Both the position numbers and the translations under genes were made by a program. A stretch of 64,000 bases of DNA. Origin: Larkinella soli (GTDB lineage: Bacteria > Bacteroidota > Bacteroidia > Cytophagales > Spirosomataceae). Positions 44,741-53,491 of this stretch are shown here, one piece after another. Where the stretch lies: NCBI RefSeq assembly GCF_003703975.1, contig NZ_QTJY01000001.1:248001-312000 (forward strand), read 5' to 3'. Positions within the stretch are counted from its first letter, which is position 1. Each line of letters begins with the position of its first letter. Below the pieces are notes generated by a model. It had not been told where the DNA came from. It made no database searches and saw only the letters and a program-made list of their open reading frames with translations.

Positions 44741-45928
44741 TCAACGCCGGGTGGTGTCGGCCCCGAAGCCGGAACGGGGCCGGATGGTCATGACCCGAAC
44801 CCGTGTCGTATCCAGAACCGTACCGGGCCGTGTCGGAGCGTCCGATTCCGGAGCGTCGAGCAGGCTGTTTCCGTAATAGCCTGCCTGCCGCTTCTGTACT
44901 CTCCAGTAGCCGTAATAGGCCTGCTGATAATATGCGGGCTGGGCAGCGGGATTATCCTGCATGGCTAACGAATACATCCGGCCGGCCTGTTCCCACTGCC
45001 CGGATTGTTCGTATCCAAGCGCGGTATAATAATGGAGCCGGGGAAAGGCCGGATTTTGGGTCGAAACCTGACCGAAATGGTAGAGCGCCTGCCCGGGATT
45101 CCGCCATTTGAGCATCACCAGCCCGGCCTGAAAATGGGCCTCCGTAAATTTCGGGTCCAGTTGAATCGCCCGCTGGTAGAACTGGTAGGCGCTGTCCGAC
45201 TTTCCGGCCAGTTGGTAGGCCAGGCCTTTGCTGAAGAACAGTCGCGGATGGTTCGGAAAAAATCCGAGGCCCCGCTGGGCATAAGTCATTGCCGAAGGAA
45301 TATCCCCTTTTATGGAATGAATATCCGCCATCTGCACGTAGGTGGAGAGATTCCGGGGTTTCAGCGTCAGGGATCGCCGGAAATAGGCAATCGCCCGCGC
45401 CGTATCCCCCATTTTGGCGGAAACCAGCCCATTGAAATAGAAGGCGTCTCCGTCGAACGGCGACATCTGGAGGGCTTTCACGACATAAAGCCGTGCCCGG
45501 TCATACTCCTTTATTTCCTGGTAAAGATCGCCGATGGCCAGATACAGTTCCGGGGTATTGACGCCGAGGCCCTCCGCCCGCAGAGCGCTCTCCAGCGCAT
45601 CGTTGAACTGATGCCGGGACCGCAGGATCTGCGCCCGGATAAAATGGTACCGGCCTTCGTTATTATCCCGGTCCAGGGCCTGTTCGATATCGCCCAGGGC
45701 TTCTTCGGTTCGGTTGCTTTGAAGGTACAGGGCTGCCCGTTTGGCATAGGCCGAAGCCGCTGCATTCTGGTTGATGGCCCGGGTCAGTGCTTCGAGAGCT
45801 GCCTGGTTGCGCATCTGGGCCGAATTTTCGGGCAAGGGCGGAATCCGGGCCTGCCGACGGTTGTCATCCGTACAGGCCACCGATATTCCCACCAGAACGA
45901 AAATCCATAAACCAGAAAACCTGCGCAT
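44741..45928 (-). CDS. TPR-repeat lipoprotein
   Basis: A 395-residue predicted lipoprotein from the ATG at 45928; the signal reads [11 protein letters not shown] with the lipobox cysteine near residue 19. Eight or more tetratricopeptide repeats follow (for example [60 protein letters not shown]). These make a protein-binding solenoid; the tail is Pro/Thr/Arg-rich. Similar proteins in Bacteroidota are anchored in the envelope. A function in assembly or gliding-type machinery is only a guess. It precedes thrS by 44 bases and may share a transcript with it. Confidence 0.88.
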   Translation of the reverse strand: MRRFSGLWIFVLVGISVACTDDNRRQARIPPLPENSAQMRNQAALEALTRAINQNAAASAYAKRAALYLQSNRTEEALGDIEQALDRDNNEGRYHFIRAQILRSRHQFNDALESALRAEGLGVNTPELYLAIGDLYQEIKEYDRARLYVVKALQMSPFDGDAFYFNGLVSAKMGDTARAIAYFRRSLTLKPRNLSTYVQMADIHSIKGDIPSAMTYAQRGLGFFPNHPRLFFSKGLAYQLAGKSDSAYQFYQRAIQLDPKFTEAHFQAGLVMLKWRNPGQALYHFGQVSTQNPAFPRLHYYTALGYEQSGQWEQAGRMYSLAMQDNPAAQPAYYQQAYYGYWRVQKRQAGYYGNSLLDAPESDAPTRPGTVLDTTRVRVMTIRPRSGFGADTTRR

Positions 45929-45949
45929 ACGCTTGCCTGAACCTGACCG

Positions 45950-45957
45950 CAAATATA
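45950..45957 (-). promoter_or_regulatory. Candidate -7 box for the TPR lipoprotein gene
   Basis: The top strand CAAATATA is TATATTTG on the coding strand, an exact TAnnTTTG box 22 bases before the ATG. No well-spaced -33 box is clear. Confidence 0.45.
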
Positions 45958-45962
45958 CGTTT

Positions 45963-46850
45963 TTAGACCGAAGAAAACCGATAAAAGACGCCCAGCGGCA
46001 GCCGTTTGGCGAAGGAATCCTGCAGGTACAGCTCCCCGAATTCAGTATGGGGCCGGTCGCCGAAATGGGACCGCATCAGGTTATCAAGAATCAGGGCCGA
46101 GAACCCGAGCGAATACAGGTTGATGATCAGGAAAAAGTGCTGATCGTGGAGCAGTTCGGCGCAGGTCCGCAACAGATCGTTCAGATGCTCTTCCAACAGC
46201 CATTTTTCGCCGTCGGGCCCGCGACCGTAGGCCGGTGGGTCGAGGATCAGACCATGATACCGGTTGCCCCGCCGGGCTTCCCGCCGAACGTATTTCATCG
46301 CATCCTCCACCACCCAGCGGATGTTATCCAGACCGCTGGCCTCCATGTTCTCTCGCGACCAGCTAATGACCTGCCGGACCGAATCGACGTGGGTGACCTC
46401 GGCCCCGGCCTGGCGGGCCGCCAGCGAGGCTGCCCCTGTATAGGCAAACAGGTTCAGTACCTGGGGCTTTTCGATCGGCAATGCTTTTACCTTCGCCTGA
46501 ATGAACGGCCAGTTGACCGCCTGTTCGGGAAATATTCCGACGTGCTTGAAGGCGGAGAGCGACAGTTTGAAGGTCAGGTCCAGCTCCTGCCGGCGGAAAG
46601 GCAGGAACCAGCGCTCGGCCATCCTGGGCCGGAGCAGCCATTCTCCCTTTTCCTGGGAGCCTTTATCCCGTTTGAAAACGGCATCCGATCGACGCTCCCA
46701 TTCCGGCTCGGGCAGCGATTTGTCCCAGATGGCCTGGGGTTCGGGGCGACGCAGAACGTGAGGACCGAACCGTTCCAGCTTCTCAAAACCGCCGGTATCG
46801 ATAAGATCGTAGTCCGACCAGGGTTCCGGCGTAAGCAGTTGAATCGTCAA
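45963..46850 (-). CDS. RlmI-like class I SAM-dependent methyltransferase
   Basis: A 23S rRNA (cytosine-C5)-type methyltransferase relative of about 295 residues. SAM motif I is VLNLFAYTGAASLAARQAGA, followed by VTHVDSVRQVISWSRENM and the DPPAYGRGPDGEKW motif IV, which supplies the catalytic acid region. The N-terminal part (DYDLIDTGGFEKLERFG) is diagnostic of the group. A TTG at 46850 overlaps the TGA of the EVE gene (TTGA), giving classic translational coupling and fitting the family's N-terminus; an ATG at 46895 would add 15 residues inside the EVE gene. The rRNA target is inferred. Confidence 0.82.
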   Translation of the reverse strand: MTIQLLTPEPWSDYDLIDTGGFEKLERFGPHVLRRPEPQAIWDKSLPEPEWERRSDAVFKRDKGSQEKGEWLLRPRMAERWFLPFRRQELDLTFKLSLSAFKHVGIFPEQAVNWPFIQAKVKALPIEKPQVLNLFAYTGAASLAARQAGAEVTHVDSVRQVISWSRENMEASGLDNIRWVVEDAMKYVRREARRGNRYHGLILDPPAYGRGPDGEKWLLEEHLNDLLRTCAELLHDQHFFLIINLYSLGFSALILDNLMRSHFGDRPHTEFGELYLQDSFAKRLPLGVFYRFSSV

Positions 46851-47278
46851 TGGTTTATGGGTTGCGAACGCTCCTGACCAAGTGCCAGGATCCATTCAAA
46901 TTCTTCGGAACCGACCGGCATGACCGAAAGCCGGCTATGGCGGATCAGCAGCAGATTCTGCAGGCGGGAATCGGTTTTCATGCGTTGCAGCGATACCGCC
47001 TTTTCCAGCGGCATGAGCGGTTCCAGCTCAACGACCACCCAACGGGGGTCATCCGGGATGGTCGGGTCGGGATAGGCTTCCCGGATCACTCTGGCCAGGC
47101 CGACTATCTCTTTACCGGTAACGCTGTGATAAAACAGCACCTGATCGCCCTCCTTCATGGAAGCCAGATTGTTGCGGGCCTGAAAGTTGCGAACCCCGTC
47201 CCAGACGGCTTTCCCCTGCCGGACGAAATCATCCCAGGAGTAGGTGTCCGGTTCGGATTTGACGAGCCAGTAGTTCAC
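46847..47278 (-). CDS. EVE domain-containing protein
   Basis: A 143-residue protein made of one EVE (PUA-like) domain, similar to thymocyte nuclear protein 1. The opening MNYWLVKSEPDTYSWDDFV, then WDGVRNFQARNNLASMKEGD, QVLFYHSVTGKEIVGLARV and LLLIRHSRLSVMPV, follow the family line closely. EVE domains recognise modified bases in DNA or RNA; the partner is not defined. Its stop overlaps the methyltransferase start, so the two likely act as an RNA or DNA modification pair in one operon. Confidence 0.92.
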   Translation of the reverse strand: MNYWLVKSEPDTYSWDDFVRQGKAVWDGVRNFQARNNLASMKEGDQVLFYHSVTGKEIVGLARVIREAYPDPTIPDDPRWVVVELEPLMPLEKAVSLQRMKTDSRLQNLLLIRHSRLSVMPVGSEEFEWILALGQERSQPINH

Positions 47279-47308
47279 TTGAAACGGTAGGTCTGTAAGG
47301 ATTGACTA

Positions 47309-47863
47309 TCAATAATCGTCGAAATCGTCCCCGTATTGCATGCCGAACTCATCCTGGGTGTGCCTTTCGTCCACGCCCTTGAATTTCAGGGCTTTCTTGA
47401 TCAGAGAGATCTGACCGGCATGGTAGGTATCGTGGTTGATGATTCCGTGGAGCAGGTCATAATACGTATAGTCCCGGCCGGGAACGATGTCCTCCAGAAA
47501 TTCGTCGTCGTCCCGTTTGTCGAGTTCGTTCACCAGTTCTTCCTGGCTGAGGCTCAACTCCATCTGAAGGGCTTCCCACTCGAAATCGTCGATGACCTGC
47601 AGCGAGCCGAAGTTCTTCTCGGGGGTTTTGATGTCGAATTCACCGTCTCCCTGCATTTTTTTAACGCCGAAGATCCGCCAGCTCGTGATATGAAAAACCA
47701 GTTCGGCGATGGAATGGGTATTGGGTGTAAGCCGTCGTCCGGCCATTTCGGGCGAGACGCCCCGCAGGACCTCCACCAGGGACGGACCATGCCAGGCTTC
47801 TTCCCCTTCGTAGGTGGTATTCAGCAAATCGATGATCCTTATTAATTCGTCGTTCTGTACCAT
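47309..47863 (-). CDS. DinB-family putative metalloenzyme
   Basis: A 184-residue DinB-superfamily four-helix protein, acidic at its C-terminus. The metal-binding histidines are probably in HSIAELVFHITSWR and in the C-terminal HGIINHDTYHAGQI motif, a strong match to the family. It may act as a thiol-dependent transferase, but no substrate is known. The EVE and methyltransferase genes follow 30 bases downstream on the same strand, so it probably starts their operon. A candidate promoter lies at 47922-47947. Confidence 0.88.
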   Translation of the reverse strand: MVQNDELIRIIDLLNTTYEGEEAWHGPSLVEVLRGVSPEMAGRRLTPNTHSIAELVFHITSWRIFGVKKMQGDGEFDIKTPEKNFGSLQVIDDFEWEALQMELSLSQEELVNELDKRDDDEFLEDIVPGRDYTYYDLLHGIINHDTYHAGQISLIKKALKFKGVDERHTQDEFGMQYGDDFDDY

Positions 47864-47921
47864 TTCAAAAATTCTGCTTGTTGGTGTAAAGGAAAAATAG
47901 TGGTTCTTTCCGTTCCATCGG

Positions 47922-47947
47922 CAAAGGTAAAAGGATTATCGATCAAA
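47922..47947 (-). promoter_or_regulatory. Candidate promoter for the DinB-EVE-methyltransferase operon
   Basis: Coding strand TTTG (47947-47944), 14-base spacer, TACCTTTG (47929-47922). The -7 box is exact but the spacer is short. Confidence 0.5.
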
Positions 47948-48073
47948 CAGAATGTGACCACAGACGGCCTGTTTAGAAAAAATGAATATGAAAAAATAAA
48001 GATTCTGAATGCCCCTGTGCCAAACAGAACTTAGATAATAGATGGATTCAATCATTCTAAAGAAGTTACCTCT

Positions 48074-48104
48074 TGACATTTGTATGCGCAATCAATACTT
48101 TTGG
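48074..48104 (+). promoter_or_regulatory. Promoter for the ECF sigma factor gene
   Basis: TTG at 48074-48076, 20-base spacer, then TACTTTTG at 48097-48104. A leader of about 80 bases runs to the ATG at 48193. Confidence 0.6.
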
Positions 48105-48192
48105 TCATTAGTAATTGTTTGCCCACCCAAAGAGTCAGCCTCCTCTTTGTGTTCTGTACTATAGTTATTCAACTTCACTGTAGCTATCGATT

Positions 48193-48747
48193 ATGAACAC
48201 CTGCCGTCATTCCGACGAGGAGCTGGTACGATATTACCTGGCAACTCAAAATAGTGAATATTTTGGACAGCTTTACAAACGGTATGCCCCGAAAGTTTTC
48301 CGCCGGTGCCTGACCATCACCAGAGATCCCATCAACGCCGAAGATTACACCCAGGACATTTTTGTCCGGGTCCTTTCCAGCCTGACTAATTTCCGGGAAA
48401 AATCCAGTTTCAGCACCTGGCTGTATACCATTTCCAGCAATTACTGCATGGACCGGATGAAGACCAGTCGCAAACAAACCTGGGTGGAACTGGATCACGA
48501 GATTTCGAAAACGCTGGCCGACACCAATGAATCCGACGCGCTTGAGGCCCGTTATCAGGTGGTGGACTACGTGATGGAAAAGATCAGCTCCAGCGAATCC
48601 CGGTACCTGCGGATGAAATACGAAGAAAACCTGAACATCCGGGAAATGGCCCGGCTGCTGAAGGTGAAGGACAGCGCCGTTAAAATGCGTCTGAAACGAG
48701 TCCGGGATAAAGTGAAGGATATTCTGTACTACCACCAGTTCGACTGA
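48193..48747 (+). CDS. RNA polymerase ECF-type sigma factor
   Basis: A 184-residue group IV sigma-70 factor. Region 2 is about residues 22-90 (YFGQLYKRYAPKVFRRCL, AEDYTQDIFVRVL, FSTWLYTISSNYCMDRM) and region 4 about 120-178 (YLRMKYEENLNIREMARLLK, VKDSAVKMRLKRVRDKV, the DNA-contacting helix-turn-helix). It would direct polymerase to a small regulon. No anti-sigma factor or FecR/FecA pair is adjacent, so the signal is unknown. Transcribed away from the DinB operon. Confidence 0.95.
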   Translation: MNTCRHSDEELVRYYLATQNSEYFGQLYKRYAPKVFRRCLTITRDPINAEDYTQDIFVRVLSSLTNFREKSSFSTWLYTISSNYCMDRMKTSRKQTWVELDHEISKTLADTNESDALEARYQVVDYVMEKISSSESRYLRMKYEENLNIREMARLLKVKDSAVKMRLKRVRDKVKDILYYHQFD

Positions 48748-48916
48748 CCGGAAATGCGGCCCGATCCGGTCCCGGCACTTATTTCAGGTATTTGTCGTCT
48801 CTGATTTTAGCTTTACCTTTACGGAACGGATTTCCGCTTCCTACTGCCGCATCCCGGTTCGGAAGGTCGGATCCCGATCATTCAACAGTCAACTACCCGT
48901 TCCGGTACTATTGTTC

Positions 48917-49456
48917 ATGAAGTCTGTTCATATTCGCACGACATCGCTGATTATCATTGTTTTTCTGACGGCCCTCAGCCGGCTTCTGCCTCATCCGTTC
49001 AATTTTACGCCCATTGCCGCCATCGCCCTGTTCGGGGCGGCCACTTTCCCCAGGAAATGGCAGGGGCTGGTCGTACCGCTGGCGGCCATGCTGGTCAGTG
49101 ACCTGCTGCTCGGCTTCCATGGGACGATGGCCGCCGTCTACGGTTCTTTTGTTCTGACCTGGACCCTGGGGGTACTTTTCCTGAAAAAAGTGACCGCCGG
49201 TCGGGTGGCCCTGGTTTCCCTGGCCTCTTCCCTTCTGTTTTTCCTGATCACCAACTACGCGGTGTGGGACGGCAGCCGTTTCTACCCCCAGACCTTCGAA
49301 GGTCTGATGAGTTGTTATACGGCCGGTCTGGCCTTTTACAACGGGCAGTCCTTTTTCCTGAACGGCGTTCTCGGTGATCTTACCTTCAGCACCCTGCTCT
49401 TTGGCGGTTATTACCTGCTTCAGCAGCGGTTTCCGGGTCTTCGGGCAGCCCACTGA
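48917..49456 (+). CDS. DUF6580-like multi-helix membrane protein
   Basis: A 179-residue integral membrane protein with about five hydrophobic helices. The first runs LIIIVFLTALSRLLPHPFN, followed by FTPIAAIALFGAATFPRKW, a pattern I associate with the DUF6580 group of putative transport proteins, which resemble the membrane S-components of ECF transporters. The start at the ATG 48917 is preferred over a TTG two codons earlier. No ECF A or T components are nearby. A strong terminator follows. Confidence 0.75.
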   Translation: MKSVHIRTTSLIIIVFLTALSRLLPHPFNFTPIAAIALFGAATFPRKWQGLVVPLAAMLVSDLLLGFHGTMAAVYGSFVLTWTLGVLFLKKVTAGRVALVSLASSLLFFLITNYAVWDGSRFYPQTFEGLMSCYTAGLAFYNGQSFFLNGVLGDLTFSTLLFGGYYLLQQRFPGLRAAH

Positions 49457-49480
49457 TTCCCGGGCGGCCCGGTGGAATCT

Positions 49481-49523
49481 AAAAAAAGACCTGCATGGCC
49501 CGAGCGCATGCAGGTCTTTTTTA
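49481..49523. terminator. Terminator after the DUF6580-like gene
   Basis: gacctgcatg (49488-49497) pairs perfectly with catgcaggtc (49507-49516), with seven A's before and six T's after. The bestrophin ATG at 49567 comes just downstream. Confidence 0.9.
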
Positions 49524-49566
49524 TTCTCCCGTACGTTTTTCATCACCAACCATAACCACACTTTCC

Positions 49567-50580
49567 ATGTTCACTGCCAAACGTGTTCCGCTCCGGATTA
49601 TCCTCCCTTTCGCCTGGCGCCCGGTTTTGTTTTTCCTGGCGTATTCCACCCTGATTTGTTTGCTGTTCCAGATTGCCGGCTGGCATTCCCTGGCCGTTCC
49701 TTTCCTGCCCATCGGTCTGATCGGTACGGCCGTTGCCTTTTACGTCGGTTTCAAGAACAACTCGTCCTACGAACGGCTTTGGGAGGGCCGTCGGATCTGG
49801 GGCAGCCTGGTGAACGCCAGCCGGTCCTGGGCCATCATGGTCTGCGACTACATTGTCGACCGCGACGACCCGGGGTCAGTAGCGGAGAAAGAACTCCGCT
49901 GCATCCGCGAACGGCTGATCTACCGCAATATCGCCTATCTGAACGCTCTCCGGATTCAGCTTCGCCGTCGGACGGTCTGGCAGGAATGTGTCGGGGCGGA
50001 GCATGAAATCATCGAGCATATCGAAGCCTTCCGGCAGAATGACCTGGATAAGGAACTAGGCCAGTTTCTATCCAAAGAAGAGGTAGAGTCGGTCCTCAGG
50101 AAACAGAATCCGGCCACGCATCTGATCCGGAACCAGTCGGCCGACCTGAGAGATTTACGGGCCAGGGGGCTCCTCTCCGACTATTACCATGCGGAACTGC
50201 AGCGCCTTCTGGTCGAATTTTATAACCAGCAGGGGGCCTGCGAACGGATCAAATCCTTCCCGTTCCCGCGTCAATATGCATTTTTCGGGTTCCTGTTCGT
50301 TTGGCTGTTCATCTTTGTCCTGCCCTACGGGCTGCTGGGCGAAATGGCTAAGATGGGCGACTGGTACACCTGGCTGACCATTCCGTTCTATACCGTCATC
50401 GCCTGGGTGTTCTATACGATGGAGGTAATCGGCGACACCAGTGAAAACCCGTTTGAGAACAGCATCAACGACGTTCCGCTGTCCGCCATCTGCCGCAATG
50501 TCGAGATTGATCTAAAAGAAATGCTCGGCGAAACCGGCGTTCCCGAACGGCTTCAGGCGGTTCAGGATATTCTCATGTAA
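49567..50580 (+). CDS. Bestrophin family ion channel
   Basis: A 337-residue membrane protein of the bestrophin (UPF0187) family, which form pentameric anion or cation channels. Start at the ATG 49567 (MFTAKRVPLRIIL); a longer frame would include the upstream terminator and is rejected. The N-terminal part has the two hydrophobic helices around FFLAYSTLICLLFQIAG and IGLIGTAVAFYVGF, then NNSSYERLWEGRRIWGSLVN, the family's cytosolic signature. The C-terminal membrane segment reads FLFVWLFIFVLPYGLLG and FYTVIAWVFYTMEVIG. The ion specificity is not readable. Confidence 0.93.
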   Translation: MFTAKRVPLRIILPFAWRPVLFFLAYSTLICLLFQIAGWHSLAVPFLPIGLIGTAVAFYVGFKNNSSYERLWEGRRIWGSLVNASRSWAIMVCDYIVDRDDPGSVAEKELRCIRERLIYRNIAYLNALRIQLRRRTVWQECVGAEHEIIEHIEAFRQNDLDKELGQFLSKEEVESVLRKQNPATHLIRNQSADLRDLRARGLLSDYYHAELQRLLVEFYNQQGACERIKSFPFPRQYAFFGFLFVWLFIFVLPYGLLGEMAKMGDWYTWLTIPFYTVIAWVFYTMEVIGDTSENPFENSINDVPLSAICRNVEIDLKEMLGETGVPERLQAVQDILM

Positions 50581-50659
50581 GCGGTTTTTCAGGCAATCCG
50601 GCCGAGTCAACAATAAATCGATCCGCAATACAGTTTTTAGGTCGAAGTGTTGTTCGAAT

Positions 50660-51634
50660 ATGTGCCGCCGATTCCTGCCTCTCGTACTTGTACTGACTCT
50701 GTTTAGCGGCTTCAAACCCGCCCGAACCTCGTTTCCGGTCGAAAACTATAACCGGATCGACGCGTATGCCCGCAATACTCCGGACCAGTATACCCGAAGT
50801 ATTGCGGGTTTATCCGATTATCTCACAGGGCCTGCCCGAACCGACATGGACAAGGTTCGGGTGATCTATGCCTGGATGGTATCGCATATCCGGTATGATA
50901 TGGAGGCCGTCCGCAACCGCAGTTCCCAGCGGTATTACTCCGAACTGGAGTATGCCAATCGGGTCCTCCGCCAGCGAAAGGGACTCTGTACGGGTTATTC
51001 GTTGCTCTTCAAATATCTGCTGAAGCGGGCGGGCGTTCAGGCCGTCAGCATTCGTGGGTACGCCCGCACCGAGGACCGGGAAGCGGGCCAGCCGGTAAAG
51101 GTGGTCGACCACGAATGGAATGCGGTGAACATCGAAGGGGAATGGTATCTGCTGGACCTGGCCTGGGCAGTCACGACGGCGACTCAGGGAGATACCAGCA
51201 ACGACTTCTTTTTCCTGACCCCGCCCGAACAGTTTGTCGCCCAACATTTTCCGACCGATCCGCGCTGGCAGCTTCTCGCCCAGCCGGTCAGCAAGACGGA
51301 GTTCGACCGGTTTCCGAAACTGTATGATCCTTATTTCCGGCTGGGCTTCGGACCCGACTTCCCTCGCGATGGACAGGTGAAAACCCAGGGGGTTGGAGAG
51401 ATCACCCTGCAAAACGACCAGTCGGTCGAATACCTCTGTACGGTTAGTCCCTTCGGGCAATCCAAAGGCGTGGAAGTCCCCTTACGGGTGGAGCGGAACG
51501 GAAGTCTCCAGCAACTGACCTTCAAGGTTCCGCGCCGGGGCTGGTCTACCTTCCATGTCTATGCCCGACCGCCGGGCCGCGACCGGTATAAGAAGTTCGA
51601 CTGCATCGCTTCTTTCTCGGTGTATAACGGCTAA
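50660..51634 (+). CDS. Exported transglutaminase-like cysteine peptidase-fold protein
   Basis: A 324-residue exported protein. Signal peptide residues 1-23 (LPLVLVLTLFSGFKPA). The transglutaminase-like catalytic triad is complete: Cys110 in RQRKGLCTGYSLLFKYL, His151 in VVDHEWNAVNIEG and Asp166 in WYLLDLAWAV. The C-terminal 100 residues form a beta-rich domain typical of Cytophagales homologues. Such bacterial proteins are usually peptidases or amidases acting in the periplasm; no calcium-type motif is present. It converges on the hydantoinase-like gene with 18 bases between. Confidence 0.9.
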   Translation: MCRRFLPLVLVLTLFSGFKPARTSFPVENYNRIDAYARNTPDQYTRSIAGLSDYLTGPARTDMDKVRVIYAWMVSHIRYDMEAVRNRSSQRYYSELEYANRVLRQRKGLCTGYSLLFKYLLKRAGVQAVSIRGYARTEDREAGQPVKVVDHEWNAVNIEGEWYLLDLAWAVTTATQGDTSNDFFFLTPPEQFVAQHFPTDPRWQLLAQPVSKTEFDRFPKLYDPYFRLGFGPDFPRDGQVKTQGVGEITLQNDQSVEYLCTVSPFGQSKGVEVPLRVERNGSLQQLTFKVPRRGWSTFHVYARPPGRDRYKKFDCIASFSVYNG

Positions 51635-51652
51635 ACCCGCCGGACGACCCGC

Positions 51653-52948
51653 TTATCGCAAACTGATCCGAAGGTTTCGGAAGGAATCCATCTGGGCAAA
51701 ACTCTTTTCCCGGATGACCACCGTCGTTTCGGGTCCTTCGATGATGGCCGGTCCCGAAAGCGAATCATCCGCCCGAATTCCCGCCCGGTCGTAAATCGGG
51801 CAGCCGCAGGGAATCAGATCCGTTTCGTAATACACGGAACGATACCCCTTCAGGGCGTGAAAATCTCCCTCCCGGTTTTTGGGATTGTAGTAGCCGGCAC
51901 GGTAGATGATCGGGGGCGTTTTCCAGTTGGCATCGTCCGGAACGGCGAGCAGGTAACCCAGGGCGGATGCCACTCCAGCCCCGACCGGGACGACAAATTC
52001 CTTGATGCCAAGTTCCAGGGAGATATCGCTGGCATGAACCGGCCCGGCCCCCCCGAAAGCCAGCATCGTATACCGCGAAAAATCAACAGGTTGGTTACCA
52101 GCCAGTTCCCGCACCACATCCGCGATCTGTTTTTCCATCTGACGGCACACCCGCATGGAGGCCTCCTCCACGGTGAGGGCCAGCGGGCGGGCGATATGTT
52201 CGTCAATGGCCCGGCGGGCGGCTTCCATACTGAGCGGAATTGCCCCGTACAGGAAAAAATCCCGGTTGAGGTACCCAAGGATCAGGTCGACGTCGGTCAG
52301 CGTCGGACGGGTACCTCCCCGGTTGAAACAGGCCGGACCCGGTCCCGGAGTGGCATGGTCGGTGAGGATGGTAATGGCGCCCTCGGAATCGATCCCGACA
52401 TAACTGTTGCCTCCGATGGAAAGGCTGCGCCCTGCCTGAACAAGGATTTCAGTGGGAGCTTCATCGGAAACTTCGTCCAGCATGGCAATCAGGGCCGAGG
52501 AGCCGCCGATGCGGAGAAGGATCAGGTTTTTTCGCCCGATCTGCCGACCGAAAAACTGGCCGGTAACGACCCCACCGATGCGGGGGTTCATGATCTGTTC
52601 AGGATCTGCCGCGGCCTCCTCCACCGACAGCAGGCGGCCGTCCGTCGCTACCAGCCGGATGCCGCAGTTCCATCCCTCCGATCGAAGTTCCTGCTCCAGA
52701 TGACGAACACAGTCGATGGCACTTTCGGGTGGCATCTGGACACTCATTCCCACCATGTGGGCCTCGACGGCTTCGACCGGGGCCTGATTCTCCACCTTAA
52801 CGAACTGGTTGACATCGTCAACCAGGCTGCGAATGGAGTCATGAAAGGTGGTCGGAATCTTTTTGATGGAAAGCCTGCCGGCCTCATCGATTAAAACGAA
52901 ATCGGTAAAGGTTTCCCCCAGGTCAATGCTGAAACGGTATCGGCTCAT
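51653..52948 (-). CDS. Short hydantoinase A/oxoprolinase-like protein, solitary
   Basis: A 431-residue member of the hydantoinase A/acetone carboxylase beta group, which use ATP to open cyclic amides or carboxylate. The N-terminus RFSIDLGETFTDFVLIDEAG keeps the ATP-binding family motif, and the central GIDSEGAITILTDHATPGPG and CFNRGGTRPTLTDVDLILG, plus FGGAGPVHASDISLELGI, are clear. Typical HyuA proteins are about 690 residues and work with a HyuB partner; this one is shorter and no HyuB gene is near. It is third of a minus-strand operon after a deacetylase homologue and an NTF2-like gene. Substrate unknown. Confidence 0.8.
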   Translation of the reverse strand: MSRYRFSIDLGETFTDFVLIDEAGRLSIKKIPTTFHDSIRSLVDDVNQFVKVENQAPVEAVEAHMVGMSVQMPPESAIDCVRHLEQELRSEGWNCGIRLVATDGRLLSVEEAAADPEQIMNPRIGGVVTGQFFGRQIGRKNLILLRIGGSSALIAMLDEVSDEAPTEILVQAGRSLSIGGNSYVGIDSEGAITILTDHATPGPGPACFNRGGTRPTLTDVDLILGYLNRDFFLYGAIPLSMEAARRAIDEHIARPLALTVEEASMRVCRQMEKQIADVVRELAGNQPVDFSRYTMLAFGGAGPVHASDISLELGIKEFVVPVGAGVASALGYLLAVPDDANWKTPPIIYRAGYYNPKNREGDFHALKGYRSVYYETDLIPCGCPIYDRAGIRADDSLSGPAIIEGPETTVVIREKSFAQMDSFRNLRISLR

Positions 52949-52977
52949 TGGTAGCCTGTTGAAAGTATGAAATCTGA

Positions 52978-53487
52978 CTACTTACCGGCCGCCACCCGCA
53001 TCTGGGTAATCCGCCATTGCCCGTCGGCCCCTTTCCGCAGTTCGCTGGTAACGGTGGCCTTCTGGTCGGGCGGGGTGGTCGAACTGCTGCCGGCCGGCGG
53101 GGCAAAGTCATATTCTTCCACCGCTTTGGCCGTGCCTTCGTTGATCTCCAGCTTTCTAACCTTGTAATTCCAGAATTTCAGGCCGTCGCGCATGGACTGG
53201 TATTCGGCCGGCGATTTGGCGATTCCGTCGGTGTCGGTGATCCTGGCCGTTTCGGTGAAGTAGGAAGCCGGATTTCCCCCACCCCCCCGCTGGTTGAGCA
53301 GCGTCATCCGGCGTTGCAGGATGGCAAGAATCGAATCCCGTTCGGGGTAAAGTTTCGTGGTGGTGGTCCGGGTTTCGACCCGGCGAAACCGACGCCGGTT
53401 TTCATCCGGGGTGCCGGTGGGCTGTTGGGCCAGGGCCGATTGCAGCAGACCGGTCACCAGACCGAGAGTCAATACATACGTTTTCAT
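52978..53487 (-). CDS. Secreted NTF2/SnoaL-like protein
   Basis: A 169-residue exported protein: signal residues 1-20 (LGLVTGLLQSALA), then a polar Thr/Arg linker and an alpha+beta domain of NTF2/SnoaL type (SILAILQRRMTLLNQRGG, RITDTDGIAKSPAEYQSM, KFWNYKVRKLEINEG, TSELRKGADGQWRITQMRV). The pattern of a helix pair followed by a curved sheet is inferred, not proven. It is separated from the deacetylase by four bases and from the hydantoinase-like gene by 29, so all three are one operon, although it is periplasmic and they look cytosolic. Confidence 0.7.
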   Translation of the reverse strand: MKTYVLTLGLVTGLLQSALAQQPTGTPDENRRRFRRVETRTTTTKLYPERDSILAILQRRMTLLNQRGGGGNPASYFTETARITDTDGIAKSPAEYQSMRDGLKFWNYKVRKLEINEGTAKAVEEYDFAPPAGSSSTTPPDQKATVTSELRKGADGQWRITQMRVAAGK

Positions 53488-53491
53488 CCTA

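Larger units (their letters stand above)
47864..48192. other. 329-base intergenic region with two divergent promoters
   Basis: AT-rich region between the DinB gene and the ECF sigma gene. It contains the candidate promoters at 47922-47947 (minus) and 48074-48104 (plus). No convincing open frame or RNA gene is seen in it. Confidence 0.7.
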
